Positions 47,086 to 56,067 of a stretch of 64,000 nt of DNA are shown piece by piece; position 1 is the first letter of the stretch, and each line of letters starts with the position of its first letter. The DNA lies in NCBI RefSeq assembly GCF_025677645.1, contig NZ_CP106879.1, positions 1,364,001-1,428,000 on the forward strand. Direction: 5' to 3'. The notes below the pieces were generated by a model that saw nothing but the letters and a program-made list of their open reading frames with translations, searched no databases and had not been told where the DNA came from. Both the position numbers and the translations under genes were made by a program. The DNA comes from Curtobacterium poinsettiae. GTDB taxonomy: Bacteria; Actinomycetota; Actinomycetes; Actinomycetales; Microbacteriaceae.

Positions 47086-48015
47086 ATGGCGAACGAACAG
47101 CACCAGCACGACCACGACCAGTGGTTCATCCCGGCGGGCTCCCGGCCCGAGGCAGGCTGGACCGACGTGGTCGACGGTCGCATCGAGGGGTGGGCGCACA
47201 CCGGGCTCCGGACCGGCGCGCTGACCGACGGAGGCGAGTTGCGCCTCCCGGCCGACGCCGTGGAGCGCATCGTCGTGCCGCTCGCCGGGTCGTTCCACGT
47301 GGCCCACTCGGGCGATGCCGGCGACGGCGAGCAGGCCCTGCAGGGGCGGGGGAGCGTCTTCGACGGCCCGACCGACGTCCTGTACCTGGGCTCGGGGTCC
47401 GCGGCCACCATCACCGGCAGCGGGCGGTTCGCCGTCGCGGAAGCCCCCACCGACACCGTCAAGCCGACCACCTACGTGGCCCGGCCGGACGTGCCGGTGG
47501 AGCTCCGCGGCGCTGGGCAGTCGAGTCGTCAGGTGCACAACTTCGGCACGCCGGCCGCGCTCGACGCCGTCAAGTTCATCGTGTGCGAGGTCATCACGCC
47601 GGCTGGCAACTGGTCGTCGTACCCGCCGCACAAGCACGACACGAACGTGCCCGGGTCGGAGTCCAACCTCGAGGAGATCTACTACTACGAGGCAGCGGTG
47701 TCCCGCGGGCTCGAGTCGATCGCTCCCGAGGCCTCCGACCCGTTCGCCCTGCACCGCACGTACGCCTCGGACGACCGTGTCATCGACGAGTTCCGGCAGG
47801 TCCGGACCGGTGACATCGCCCTGGTGCCGTACGGCTGGCACGGCCCGGCGGTCGCCGCTCCGGGCTACGACATGTACTACCTCAACGTGATGGCCGGGCC
47901 GGACCCGGAGCGCGTCTGGAACATCACCGACGACCCGGCCCACGGGTGGGTCCGGCAGGCGTGGGCATCGGAATCGATCGACCCACGACTGCCCTACGAA
48001 AGGAAGCAGGCGTGA
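47086..48015 (+). CDS. iolB: 5-Deoxy-glucuronate isomerase
   Basis: Cupin-type isomerase that converts 5-deoxy-glucuronate to 2-deoxy-5-keto-gluconate; 309 aa. Metal-binding segment SSYPPHKHDTNVPGSESNLEEIYYYE, with His and Glu ligands, and the C-terminal VPYGWHGPAVAAPGYDMYYL. ATG 47086 is 8 bp after the iolA stop. The stop overlaps the iolD start (GTGA). Sits between iolA and iolD, consistent with one transcript. Confidence 0.94.
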   Translation: MANEQHQHDHDQWFIPAGSRPEAGWTDVVDGRIEGWAHTGLRTGALTDGGELRLPADAVERIVVPLAGSFHVAHSGDAGDGEQALQGRGSVFDGPTDVLYLGSGSAATITGSGRFAVAEAPTDTVKPTTYVARPDVPVELRGAGQSSRQVHNFGTPAALDAVKFIVCEVITPAGNWSSYPPHKHDTNVPGSESNLEEIYYYEAAVSRGLESIAPEASDPFALHRTYASDDRVIDEFRQVRTGDIALVPYGWHGPAVAAPGYDMYYLNVMAGPDPERVWNITDDPAHGWVRQAWASESIDPRLPYERKQA

Positions 48016-49922
48016 CCACCACCACGCGGAAGATGACCGTCGGCCAGGCACTCGTCGAGTTCCTGGCCAACCAGTGGACCGTCGACGGCGACGTCCGCGA
48101 ACGCACCATCCCGGGGATCTTCGGCATCTTCGGGCACGGCAACGTCGCCGGGGTCGGTCAGGCCATCAAGCAGCTCCACGTCGAGCAGCCCGGGCTGCTG
48201 CCGTACCACCAGGCCCGCAACGAGCAGGCCATGGTGCACGAGGCCGTCGGCTTCGCCCGCATGCACCGCCGCCGTGCGACCTACGCGTCGACGGCATCGG
48301 TGGGCCCGGGTGCCGCCAACATGCTGACCGCCGCGGCGCTGGCCACGACGAACCGGCTGCCGGCACTGCTGCTGCCGTCGGACACCTTCGCCACGCGCAC
48401 CACGGACCCGGTGCTCCAGCAGATCGAGCTGCCGCACGACACGTTGCTGCAGGTCACCGATGCCTTCCGGCCGCTGTCGCGCTACTTCGACCGCGTGGAG
48501 CGTCCGGAGCAGCTCTTCTCGATCGCCCTCGCCGCGATGCGGGTCCTGACCGACCCGGCCGAGACCGGTGCGGTGACGATCGCCCTACCCGAGGACGTCC
48601 AGGCCGAGGAGTTCGACGTGCCCGTCGCGTTCCTGCAGCCGCGCGAGTGGCACATCCGCCGTCCGCTGCCCGAGCGCGGTCCGCTCGAGCGTGCGGTGGC
48701 CGCGGTCCGTGCCGGCAAGCGTCCGGTCATCGTGGCCGGCGGCGGGGTGCTGTACTCCGACGCCGCCGACGAACTCCGCGCCTTCGTCGAGGCCACCGGG
48801 ATCCCGGTCGGCACGTCGCAGGCCGGTGGCGGGTCCCTGGTCTGGGACCACCCGCAGTACCTCGGTGGGATCGGTGCGACCGGCACCGCGGCCGCCAACG
48901 CGATCGCCGCCCAGGCCGACGTCGTCATCGGGATCGGCACCCGCTACAGCGACTTCACCACGGCGTCGCGCACCGCGTTCCAGAACCCGGACGTCACGTT
49001 CGTCAACGTCAACGTGGCCGCGTTCGACGCCTACAAGCACGGTTCGCAGCTGCCGCTGATCGCGGACGCCCGGGAGGCGCTGGTCGCCCTGACGGAGTCG
49101 CTCACGTCGGACACGGCGTACGTCGTCGAGCCCGCCTACGCGTCCGAGATCGCCTCGCTGAAGGCGGCGTGGGACGCCGCCGTCGACGGCGCGTTCGCGG
49201 CGTCCGGCGCGGACCTGCCCGGCCAGCCCGAGATCATCGGCGCCGTGCAGTCGGTGTCCGACCCGCGCGACGTCGTGATCCAGGCGGCGGGCTCGCTGCC
49301 CGGCGACCTGCACAAGCTCTGGCGGGTCCGCGACGAGCTCGGGTACCACGTCGAGTACGCGTTCTCGTGCATGGGCTACGAGATCGCCGGCGGCATCGGT
49401 GTCCGACGCGGAGCTCCGGACCGCGACGCGATCGTGATGGTCGGTGACGGCAGCTACCTCATGCTGCACACCGAGCTTGTCACCGCCGTGGCCGAGGGCA
49501 TCAAGATCATCGTCGTGCTCATCCAGAACCACGGGTACGCGTCGATCGGGCACCTGTCCGAGACCGTCGGCTCCGAGCGCTTCGGCACGAAGTACCGCTA
49601 CCTCGACGAGACCGAGTCGTTCGAGAACGGCGAGCCCCTGCCCGTCGACCTCGCCGCCAACGCCCGCTCGTACGGCGTCGACGTCATCGAGGTGCACCCC
49701 GGTCCGGACAGCATCGAGGACCTGAAGGCCGCGCTGCGTCAGGCGAAGGCGAACGACCACACCACCCTGGTGCACATCAACTCCGATCCGCTGGTCTACG
49801 CCCCCGAGGGCGACGGCTGGTGGGACGTGCCGGTCGCGCAGACCTCCACCCTCCCCAGCACCCAGGCCGCCCGCGCCGAGTACGAGCAGCAGGTCGCCAC
49901 GCAGCGTCCGCTGCTCGGCTGA
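48012..49922 (+). CDS. iolD: 3D-(3,5/4)-trihydroxycyclohexane-1,2-dione hydrolase
   Basis: ThDP-dependent ring-opening hydrolase, third step of inositol catabolism; 636 aa. N-terminal Pyr domain with the conserved glutamate in QARNEQAMVHEAVGFA, a central TPP_M domain (about 215-350) and a C-terminal PP domain with the ThDP/Mg motif VMVGDGSYLMLHTELVTA...QNHGYASIG. GTG 48012 overlaps the iolB stop and has AAAGGA 7 nt upstream. Length and domain order fit IolD rather than acetolactate synthase. Confidence 0.95.
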   Translation: MTTTTRKMTVGQALVEFLANQWTVDGDVRERTIPGIFGIFGHGNVAGVGQAIKQLHVEQPGLLPYHQARNEQAMVHEAVGFARMHRRRATYASTASVGPGAANMLTAAALATTNRLPALLLPSDTFATRTTDPVLQQIELPHDTLLQVTDAFRPLSRYFDRVERPEQLFSIALAAMRVLTDPAETGAVTIALPEDVQAEEFDVPVAFLQPREWHIRRPLPERGPLERAVAAVRAGKRPVIVAGGGVLYSDAADELRAFVEATGIPVGTSQAGGGSLVWDHPQYLGGIGATGTAAANAIAAQADVVIGIGTRYSDFTTASRTAFQNPDVTFVNVNVAAFDAYKHGSQLPLIADAREALVALTESLTSDTAYVVEPAYASEIASLKAAWDAAVDGAFAASGADLPGQPEIIGAVQSVSDPRDVVIQAAGSLPGDLHKLWRVRDELGYHVEYAFSCMGYEIAGGIGVRRGAPDRDAIVMVGDGSYLMLHTELVTAVAEGIKIIVVLIQNHGYASIGHLSETVGSERFGTKYRYLDETESFENGEPLPVDLAANARSYGVDVIEVHPGPDSIEDLKAALRQAKANDHTTLVHINSDPLVYAPEGDGWWDVPVAQTSTLPSTQAARAEYEQQVATQRPLLG

Positions 49923-49955
49923 ACCGTTCACGAGACAGAAAGCGACAGCGACGTC

Positions 49956-50909
49956 ATGACCGACACCGCCACCCCCATCGGCAGCCCCGCCACCGACGCG
50001 GCGCCCGCCTCGATCCGTATCGGCACCGCCCCGGACTCGTGGGGCGTCTGGTTCCCGGACGACCCGAAGCAGGTGCCGTGGCAGCGCTTCCTCGACGAGG
50101 CGTCCGCCGCCGGGTACGAGTGGATCGAGCTCGGCCCGTACGGGTACCTGCCGACCGACCCGTCGCAGCTGTCCGACGAGCTCGAGTCCCGCGGGCTCAA
50201 GCTGTCTGCGGGCACGGTCTTCACCGGTTTCCACAAGGGCGAGGACCAGTTCCAGCGTGCGTGGGACCAGGCCGTCGCGGTCGCCGGTCTGGCAGCGAAG
50301 CTCGGCGCCGAGCACCTGGTGACGATCCCCGACCTGTGGCGCTCGGACGCCACCGAAGAGGTGCTCGAGGCGCGCACGCTCACCGACGAGCAGTGGGAGC
50401 GACTCGGCAAGGGCCACGACCAGCTCGGCAAGGCGCTGCTCGAGGAGTACGGCGTCCACCAGCAGTTCCACACCCACGCGGACAGCCATGTCGGCACCTA
50501 CAAGGAGACCGTGCGGTTCCTCGAGGTCACGAACCCCGAGTACACGAACCTCTGTCTCGACACCGGCCACTTCGCCTACTACGGCGGCGACAACCTCAAG
50601 CTCATCGCCGCCCACCCGGAGCGCATCGGCTACCTGCACCTCAAGCAGGTCGACACCGACCTGCTGTTCGACGTGCTCAAGAACGACGTGCCGTTCGCGA
50701 CCGCCGTGTCGCAGGGCATCATGACCGAGCCGCCGCACGGCACCCCGGAGCTCGCCCCGATCATCGAGGCCGTTGCCGCGATCAACCCGGACGTCTTCGG
50801 CATCGTCGAGCAGGACATGTACGGCTGCTCCGTCGACGCCCCCGGCCCGATCGCCGAGCGCACCTTCCAGCACATCTTCGGCTCGACCTCGGCCGCCCGC
50901 GCCTCCTGA
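49956..50909 (+). CDS. iolE: Inosose dehydratase (IolE-like sugar phosphate isomerase fold)
   Basis: A 317-aa TIM-barrel protein expected to dehydrate 2-keto-myo-inositol to the dione. Typical starts IGTAPDSWGVWFPDDPKQ and YEWIELGPYGYLP, with metal ligands in FHTHADSHVGTY, LCLDTGHFAYYGG and YLHLKQVD. ATG 49956 is 33 bp after iolD. Assignment to IolE rather than another AP-endonuclease-fold enzyme rests on the N-terminal PDSWG motif and operon position. Confidence 0.9.
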   Translation: MTDTATPIGSPATDAAPASIRIGTAPDSWGVWFPDDPKQVPWQRFLDEASAAGYEWIELGPYGYLPTDPSQLSDELESRGLKLSAGTVFTGFHKGEDQFQRAWDQAVAVAGLAAKLGAEHLVTIPDLWRSDATEEVLEARTLTDEQWERLGKGHDQLGKALLEEYGVHQQFHTHADSHVGTYKETVRFLEVTNPEYTNLCLDTGHFAYYGGDNLKLIAAHPERIGYLHLKQVDTDLLFDVLKNDVPFATAVSQGIMTEPPHGTPELAPIIEAVAAINPDVFGIVEQDMYGCSVDAPGPIAERTFQHIFGSTSAARAS

Positions 50910-50953
50910 CGCGCCGTCCACGCAGCGTCAACGAACCCCAGGAGAACACCACC

Positions 50954-52027
50954 ATGACCACCACGCAGAACCTCCGCGTCGCCGTCGTCGGCGCCGGCAT
51001 GATGGGCGCCGACCACGTCCGCCGCATCACCGCCAAGATCTCGAACGCCGACGTCGTCGCCGTCGTCGAGCCCGATCAGACTCGTGCCGCCGCGGCAGCC
51101 GCCCTGGCCCCCGGCGCGATCACCGCCGCGTCCTTCGATGAGGCACTCGAGCAGACCGAGATCGACGCCGTCATCATCGCGACGCCGGGCTTCCTGCACG
51201 AGCCGATCCTGGTGACCGCGCTCGAGCGCGGGCTCACCGTCCTGTGCGAGAAGCCGCTGACGACCAGCGCTGAGGACTCCCTGCGCATCGTGGAGCTGGA
51301 GCAGCAGCACGCCGCCCGACCCGTGATCCAGGTCGGCTTCATGCGCCGGTTCGACTCCGGGTACCAGGAGCTCAAGGCGCTGCGCGAGTCGGGGGCGAAC
51401 GGCGCCCTGCTCGCCCTGCACCACGCGCACCGCAACCCGACGACACCGCCCAACTTCAGCGAGTCGATGCTCATCCACGACTCGGTGATCCACGAGATCG
51501 ACATCATCCCGTTCCTGACCGGCGAAGCGATCACGAGCGTCGAGGTGAAGAAGCCGCGGAAGAACTCCCTCGCGCCGGCCGACCTGCCCGAGCCGCAGTT
51601 CGTCCTGTTCACCACCGAGTCGGGCACCATGGCGATCGTCGAGATCAACGTCAACGCCCAGTTCGGCTACCAGGTCACCACCGACGCCGTGTTCGAGTCC
51701 GCTGTCGCCTCCATCGGCCGCGACACCTCGCTCTCGCTCGTCGCAGCCGGAGCGACCTCGCAGGGCGTCACGCCGTCCTTCAAGGAGCGTTTCGCCGCCG
51801 CTTACGACGAAGAGGTCCAGCGCTGGGTCGACGCTGCCCGGACCGGCGGCATCGACGGGCCGAGTGCCTGGGACGGCTACACGGCCTCCGTCGTCGCCGA
51901 GGTCGCGGTCCGCGCCCAGCAGTCCGGCGCGCACGAAGTGGTCGAGTACGCGGTCACGAAGCCGTCGTTCTACGACGAGACGAGCGACGCGACGAGCGAC
52001 GAGACCGCCGCGCTCGCCGGGGCCTGA
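50954..52027 (+). CDS. iolG: Inositol 2-dehydrogenase
   Basis: Gfo/Idh/MocA oxidoreductase that opens the pathway by oxidising myo-inositol to 2-keto-myo-inositol; 357 aa. Rossmann motif VAVVGAGMMGADHVRR, the LCEKPL lysine motif and the catalytic Asp/His region LIHDSVIHEIDIIPFLTG. ATG 50954 has AGGAG 8 nt upstream. The C-terminus carries a short repeat DETSDATSDE not typical of the family. Its stop is 3 bp before the next gene. Confidence 0.93.
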   Translation: MTTTQNLRVAVVGAGMMGADHVRRITAKISNADVVAVVEPDQTRAAAAAALAPGAITAASFDEALEQTEIDAVIIATPGFLHEPILVTALERGLTVLCEKPLTTSAEDSLRIVELEQQHAARPVIQVGFMRRFDSGYQELKALRESGANGALLALHHAHRNPTTPPNFSESMLIHDSVIHEIDIIPFLTGEAITSVEVKKPRKNSLAPADLPEPQFVLFTTESGTMAIVEINVNAQFGYQVTTDAVFESAVASIGRDTSLSLVAAGATSQGVTPSFKERFAAAYDEEVQRWVDAARTGGIDGPSAWDGYTASVVAEVAVRAQQSGAHEVVEYAVTKPSFYDETSDATSDETAALAGA

Positions 52028-52030
52028 TCG

Positions 52031-52900
52031 ATGCCGAAGATCGCGCTCGACCCGACCCCGTTCCACCACGACCTGTCGCTGCTCGAGTTCCCGCGCAAGG
52101 TGGCGGAGCTCGGCTACGAGTACCTGCAGCTCACCCCGCACCAGGACTTCATCCCTTTCTACCGGCACCCCAAGGCCGACGACGACCTGGTCGACGCGTT
52201 CGCCGCGGCCTGCCGTGACGCCGGGGTCCAGGTGGCGAGCGTGCTGCCGGTGCTGCGCTGGTCGGGCCCGGACGAGGACGCCCGACAGGCTGCGGTGCGC
52301 AAGTGGAAGCGGGTCATCGAGATCACGAAGCGCCTCGGTGTGGACACCATCAACACGGAGTTCTCCGGCCGCCCCGAGCGTGCTGAGGAGTCCGAGGACC
52401 AGTTCTACCGGTCGATGGAGGAACTGCTGCCGATCATCGAGGACGCCGGCATCCGTGTGCTCATCGACCCCCACCCCGACGACTTCGTCGAGGACGGGCT
52501 CGAGGCGCTCCGGGTGATCCGCGGCCTGAACTCGAAGCACGTCGGCTTCGTCTACGTCGCCTGCCACACGTTCCACTACGGCGGCAACATGGACGAGATC
52601 ATCGACGCCGCCGGTGACTCGCTGCAGCTGGTCCACGTCGCCGACGCGTACGACCACCGTCGCTCGCACGGCCTGCGGTACATCACGAATCCGCCCGGCA
52701 ACCCGGTCCGCGTGCACCAGCACCTGCCGGTCGGCCAGGCGGACGTCGACTTCGACGCCTTCTGGGCGGCACTCGACCGGGTCGGTTTCTCGGCGCGCGA
52801 GGACACCGTCGCGGTCTCGAGCGTCTTCGCCGAGGACGAGAACGCCGACGCGGTGTCGCGGTTCCAGCTCGACACGATCACGAAGGGACTCCAACGATGA
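52031..52900 (+). CDS. Sugar phosphate isomerase/epimerase (IolH/IolI-like)
   Basis: A 289-aa AP-endonuclease-2 TIM-barrel protein. Metal-site candidates: LIDPHPDDFVED, VYVACHTFHYGGNMDE, LQLVHVADAYDHRRSHGL and the conserved Glu of NTEFSGRPERAEE. In other iol clusters such proteins are IolH or inosose isomerase IolI, the latter interconverting ketoinositols. Which one this is cannot be decided by eye. ATG 52031 is 3 bp after iolG, and the stop overlaps the next gene by ATGA, so expression is coupled. Confidence 0.82.
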   Translation: MPKIALDPTPFHHDLSLLEFPRKVAELGYEYLQLTPHQDFIPFYRHPKADDDLVDAFAAACRDAGVQVASVLPVLRWSGPDEDARQAAVRKWKRVIEITKRLGVDTINTEFSGRPERAEESEDQFYRSMEELLPIIEDAGIRVLIDPHPDDFVEDGLEALRVIRGLNSKHVGFVYVACHTFHYGGNMDEIIDAAGDSLQLVHVADAYDHRRSHGLRYITNPPGNPVRVHQHLPVGQADVDFDAFWAALDRVGFSAREDTVAVSSVFAEDENADAVSRFQLDTITKGLQR

Positions 52901-54009
52901 CCACCACCCTCGAGACGCAGGCGTCCACCGCCGCCGACTCCCGTCCCGTCACCCTGCAGGCCGCGGAGCAGACCCCGACCGCCCTGTGGAACGACTCCGC
53001 CGACCCGCGCGAACTGTCGACCGCCATCCACGAGTACGGCGCCGTCGGTGCGACCTGCAACCCGGTGATCGCGTACACCTGCATCCAGCAGGACCCGGAC
53101 ACCTGGGTCCCGCGCATCCGCGAGATCGCCGAGGAGTACCCGACGGCGGGGGAATCCTGGATCGGCTGGAAGGCCGTCGAGGAGCTCTCCATCGCCGCCG
53201 CGGCGCAGCTGCTGCCCGCGTTCCAGGCGTCCGGCGGCCGGAACGGTCGACTGTCCATGCAGACCGACCCCCGGTTCCACCGCGACGCCGACGCGCTCGT
53301 CGAGCAGGCCGTCCGGTTCTCGCAGCTCGCGCCGAACATCATCGTGAAGATCCCCGCCACCAAGGTCGGCATCGCCGCGATCGAGGAAGCCGCCTACCGC
53401 GGGGTCTCGATCAACGCCACGGTGTCGTTCACCGTGCCGCAGGTCGTCGCCGTGGGCGAGGCCATCGAGCGGGCACTCGACCGCCGTGCTGCCGAGGGCC
53501 TGCCGGAGCAGGAGTTCGGCCACGTCGTCACCCTGATGGCCGGCCGCTTCGACGACTGGCTGAAGGCCGTCGTCAAGCGCGACCACGTGATGGTGGACCC
53601 GGGCATCCTCGAGTGGGCCGGCGTCGCCGCGGTGAAGAACGCCTACCGCGTCTTCCAGGAGCGTGGGTTCCGCTCGCGCGTCCTGGTCGCCGCGTTCCGC
53701 AACGCACTGCAGTGGTCCGAGTTCCAGGGCGGTGACCTGGTGGTGTCGCCGCCGTTCCAGTGGACGAAGGACATCAACGACAACGCGTTCCCGTTCCGTC
53801 CGCACGCCATCGACGACGAGGTCCCCGCGCACGTCATCGAGGCGCTCCGGGCCGCGACGCCGGAGTTCGCCCGCGGCTACGACGTGGACGGCATGACGAT
53901 CGACGAGTTCGATCGCTTCGGTGCGACCGTGACGACGCTCCGGCAGTTCCTGGACGCCGACGCCAAGCTCGACGCCCTGGTCCGCGACATCCTCGTCCCC
54001 GCGGTCTGA
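52897..54009 (+). CDS. Transaldolase-family protein of the inositol operon
   Basis: A 370-aa transaldolase-like TIM barrel, last gene of the operon and coupled by ATGA to the isomerase gene. The Schiff-base lysine is K151 in NIIVKIPATKVGIAAI; SINATVSFTVPQVVAVGEAI and ALWNDSADPRELS (substrate Asp/Asn region) also fit. It carries insertions relative to standard transaldolase and lacks a pentose-phosphate neighbourhood. A role in cleaving or recycling an inositol-derived phosphate is inference; the known myo-inositol pathway has no transaldolase step. A perfect 20-bp terminator follows 71 bp later. Confidence 0.8.
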   Translation: MTTTLETQASTAADSRPVTLQAAEQTPTALWNDSADPRELSTAIHEYGAVGATCNPVIAYTCIQQDPDTWVPRIREIAEEYPTAGESWIGWKAVEELSIAAAAQLLPAFQASGGRNGRLSMQTDPRFHRDADALVEQAVRFSQLAPNIIVKIPATKVGIAAIEEAAYRGVSINATVSFTVPQVVAVGEAIERALDRRAAEGLPEQEFGHVVTLMAGRFDDWLKAVVKRDHVMVDPGILEWAGVAAVKNAYRVFQERGFRSRVLVAAFRNALQWSEFQGGDLVVSPPFQWTKDINDNAFPFRPHAIDDEVPAHVIEALRAATPEFARGYDVDGMTIDEFDRFGATVTTLRQFLDADAKLDALVRDILVPAV

Positions 54010-54080
54010 GACGCGATCTGCTGCGCGGTGCGATCCGCGGTCGCAACGACGGGTCGCGCCCCGCGCGCTACCGCATCAGC

Positions 54081-54125
54081 CTGGAGGCCCGGTGCCGGTC
54101 CCCGAGACCGGCACCGGGCCTCCAG
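54081..54125 (+). terminator. Operon terminator, GGAGGCC family copy f
   Basis: Perfect 20-bp stem, arms CTGGAGGCCCGGTGCCGGTC and its complement around a five-base loop. It ends the inositol operon; the next gene is on the same strand. Confidence 0.85.
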
Positions 54126-54141
54126 ACGGTTGCGTCATGTG

Positions 54142-54170
54142 CTGACAAAGTCCGCCGCGTGGGCTAGGCT
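54142..54170 (+). promoter_or_regulatory. Promoter of the second oxidoreductase gene
   Basis: -35 CTGACA (54142-54147), 17-bp spacer, -10 TAGGCT (54165-54170). The -35 lies in TGTGCTGACA, an 8-of-10 match to the candidate GntR operator core. Confidence 0.6.
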
Positions 54171-54215
54171 CATTGTCGCGCTCCAACGCGCGTCACCTGA
54201 ACGAAGGAGTTCTCC

Positions 54216-55409
54216 ATGGACAGCATCGGCGTCGGGCTGATCTCGGTCGGCTGGATGGGGCGGTTGCACTCGCGTGCCTACCGAGCGTTGCCTGATCACT
54301 TCCCGGAGCTCGGCGTCCACCCGCGGCTCGTCGTCGCGGCGGACCCGATCGAGGCGGCACGTGACCAGGCGGTGACCCGGCTCGGGTACGCGCGGGCCGT
54401 CGCCGACTACCACGAGGTCCTCGCCGACCCGGCGGTCGACGTCGTGTCGATCTGTTCGCCCAACTTCCTGCACCGCGAGATGGCCGTCGCCGCGGCCGAG
54501 GCGGGCAAGCCGTTCTGGATCGAGAAGCCGATGGGCCGGTACGCCAGCGACTCGCGCTCCATCCACCGGGCGGTGCAGCGGGCCGGCGTCATCACGAGCG
54601 TCGGCTTCAACTACCGGCACGCCCCGGCGATCGAGCGCGCCCGTGAACTCGTCCGCAGCGGGCGACTCGGACGCATCACGAACGTCCGTGGGTCCTTGCT
54701 CGCCGACTACTCGTCCGACCCGGCGGCCCCGCTGACCTGGCGCTTCGAGCGCGAGCGTGCCGGATCGGGTGTGCTCGGCGACCTGCTGTCGCACGGACTC
54801 GACCTGGCGCAGTACGTGGTCGGCCGGATCGCCTCGGTCAGTGCGCTCGCCGAGACGTTCATCGAGTCGCGTCCCCGCCCGGGTGCCGGCATCGTCGACC
54901 GCAGTGCGGCGGCGATGGGCGAGCTCGGTGCCGTCGAGAACGAGGACTACGCCGCGCTGCTGTTCCGGTTCGAGGACGGTGCGGTCGGCACGATGGACTC
55001 GAGCCGGGTGATGCGCGGGCCGCACGCCGAGTACACGCTCGAGATCTACGGCACCCGCGGTTCGGTCCGGTGGGACTTCCAGCGTCTCAACGAGCTCGAG
55101 GTGTACCTGGACGGCCAGGAGGTCGACGGGTACGCCACCCACTACGTCGCCCCCGGGGACGGCGAATTCGGTCGCTTCCAGCCGGGCGCCGGCACCGCGA
55201 TGGGCTACGACGACCTGAAGACGATCGAGGCGGCGCAGTTCATCGCGAGCGTCCGGAGCGGGCAGCAGCTCGCGCCCTCGGTCGCCGACGGCCTCGCCGC
55301 GGCGTCGATCGTGGAGGCGGCGGAGGCCTCGCTGGTCGACGGCGCCTGGCACGACGTCGCCCTGGTCGACGGACCCTTGACCTACGGGGCGCCCACGCCG
55401 AGGTTCTAG
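54216..55409 (+). CDS. Gfo/Idh/MocA oxidoreductase
   Basis: A 397-aa NAD(P)-dependent sugar or inositol dehydrogenase. Rossmann GLISVGWMGRLHSRAYRA, CSPNFLHREMA, WIEKPMGR (lysine motif) and the Asp/His region SGVLGDLLSHGLDLAQYVVG. It is a second such enzyme beside IolG and longer by 40 residues, so a different stereoisomer (scyllo- or D-chiro-inositol) or a related polyol is plausible but unproven. ATG 54216 has AAGGAG 6 nt upstream. Own promoter visible. Followed after 61 bp by the tautomerase gene. Confidence 0.88.
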   Translation: MDSIGVGLISVGWMGRLHSRAYRALPDHFPELGVHPRLVVAADPIEAARDQAVTRLGYARAVADYHEVLADPAVDVVSICSPNFLHREMAVAAAEAGKPFWIEKPMGRYASDSRSIHRAVQRAGVITSVGFNYRHAPAIERARELVRSGRLGRITNVRGSLLADYSSDPAAPLTWRFERERAGSGVLGDLLSHGLDLAQYVVGRIASVSALAETFIESRPRPGAGIVDRSAAAMGELGAVENEDYAALLFRFEDGAVGTMDSSRVMRGPHAEYTLEIYGTRGSVRWDFQRLNELEVYLDGQEVDGYATHYVAPGDGEFGRFQPGAGTAMGYDDLKTIEAAQFIASVRSGQQLAPSVADGLAAASIVEAAEASLVDGAWHDVALVDGPLTYGAPTPRF

Positions 55410-55470
55410 ACACCTGGCCCTGCTTGCTTGTTAGTATGTAAGGACAAAGTCTGAGCAACCAGGAGGCACC

Positions 55471-55878
55471 ATGCCGCTCGTCCGTATCGACCTCGCCACC
55501 GGCCGCACGCCGGAGGCCGTCCGTGGCATCGCCGACGCCATCCACCAGGCCATCGTCGACGTGTACGGCATCCCGGTGCGCGACCGGTTCCAGGTGATCA
55601 CCGAGCACCCGGCGCAGCAGATCATCGCCGAGGACGCCGGCCTGGGCTTCGAGCGCACCGAGGGCGTCATCGTCATCCAGGTGTTCACGCAGCGCGGGCG
55701 GACCGACGAGGCGAAGGCCGCGCTGTACCGGGCGGTCCACGATGCCCTCGCGGCGGTCGATGTCGCGTCCGAGGACGTCTTCATCGGCTACGTCGAGAAC
55801 GGGCCGCAGGACTGGTCGTTCGGCTTCGGGCGTGCCCAGTACGTCACGGGTGAGCTCGGGGTACCCGCGCTCGGTTGA
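55471..55878 (+). CDS. Tautomerase family protein
   Basis: A 135-aa protein of the 4-oxalocrotonate tautomerase / MSAD superfamily. After removal of Met the N-terminus is PLVRIDL, giving the catalytic Pro-1. GFGRAQYVTGELG at the C-terminus and the central RDRFQVITEHPAQQ belong to the longer (130-aa) subgroup. The reaction is unknown; keto-enol isomerisation of a ketoinositol or a dehalogenase-like activity are both possible. ATG 55471 has AGGAGG 5 nt upstream. A -10 TAGTAT lies at 55432-55437, so it may also be transcribed by itself. Confidence 0.88.
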   Translation: MPLVRIDLATGRTPEAVRGIADAIHQAIVDVYGIPVRDRFQVITEHPAQQIIAEDAGLGFERTEGVIVIQVFTQRGRTDEAKAALYRAVHDALAAVDVASEDVFIGYVENGPQDWSFGFGRAQYVTGELGVPALG

Positions 55879-55914
55879 GGTCGGCGCAACCGCGGGTGCG
55901 GGCTCGGATGCGGT

Positions 55915-56032
55915 GTGGTCACGACACCCCGCTCAGGTCCGCCGAGTGGTCACGAACTGTCGGTTGCCGGACGCCCGGGCGACAGTTCGTGACCACTCGG
56001 CGCACGACCGACGGCATGTTGTGACCCCTCGA
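55915..56032. repeat. GAGTGGTCAC palindromic repeat, copy 4
   Basis: The most complete copy. Left half GTGGTCACGACACCCCGCTC; core hairpin arms GAGTGGTCACGAACTGTCG (55944-55962) and CGACAGTTCGTGACCACTC (55980-55998), perfectly complementary over 19 bp; right half ATGTTGTGACCCCTCGA. Lies between the convergent tautomerase and GntR genes. Confidence 0.8.
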
Positions 56033-56067
56033 CGAGCGGCCCCGGCGACGGAACCTGACCGAGCGGC

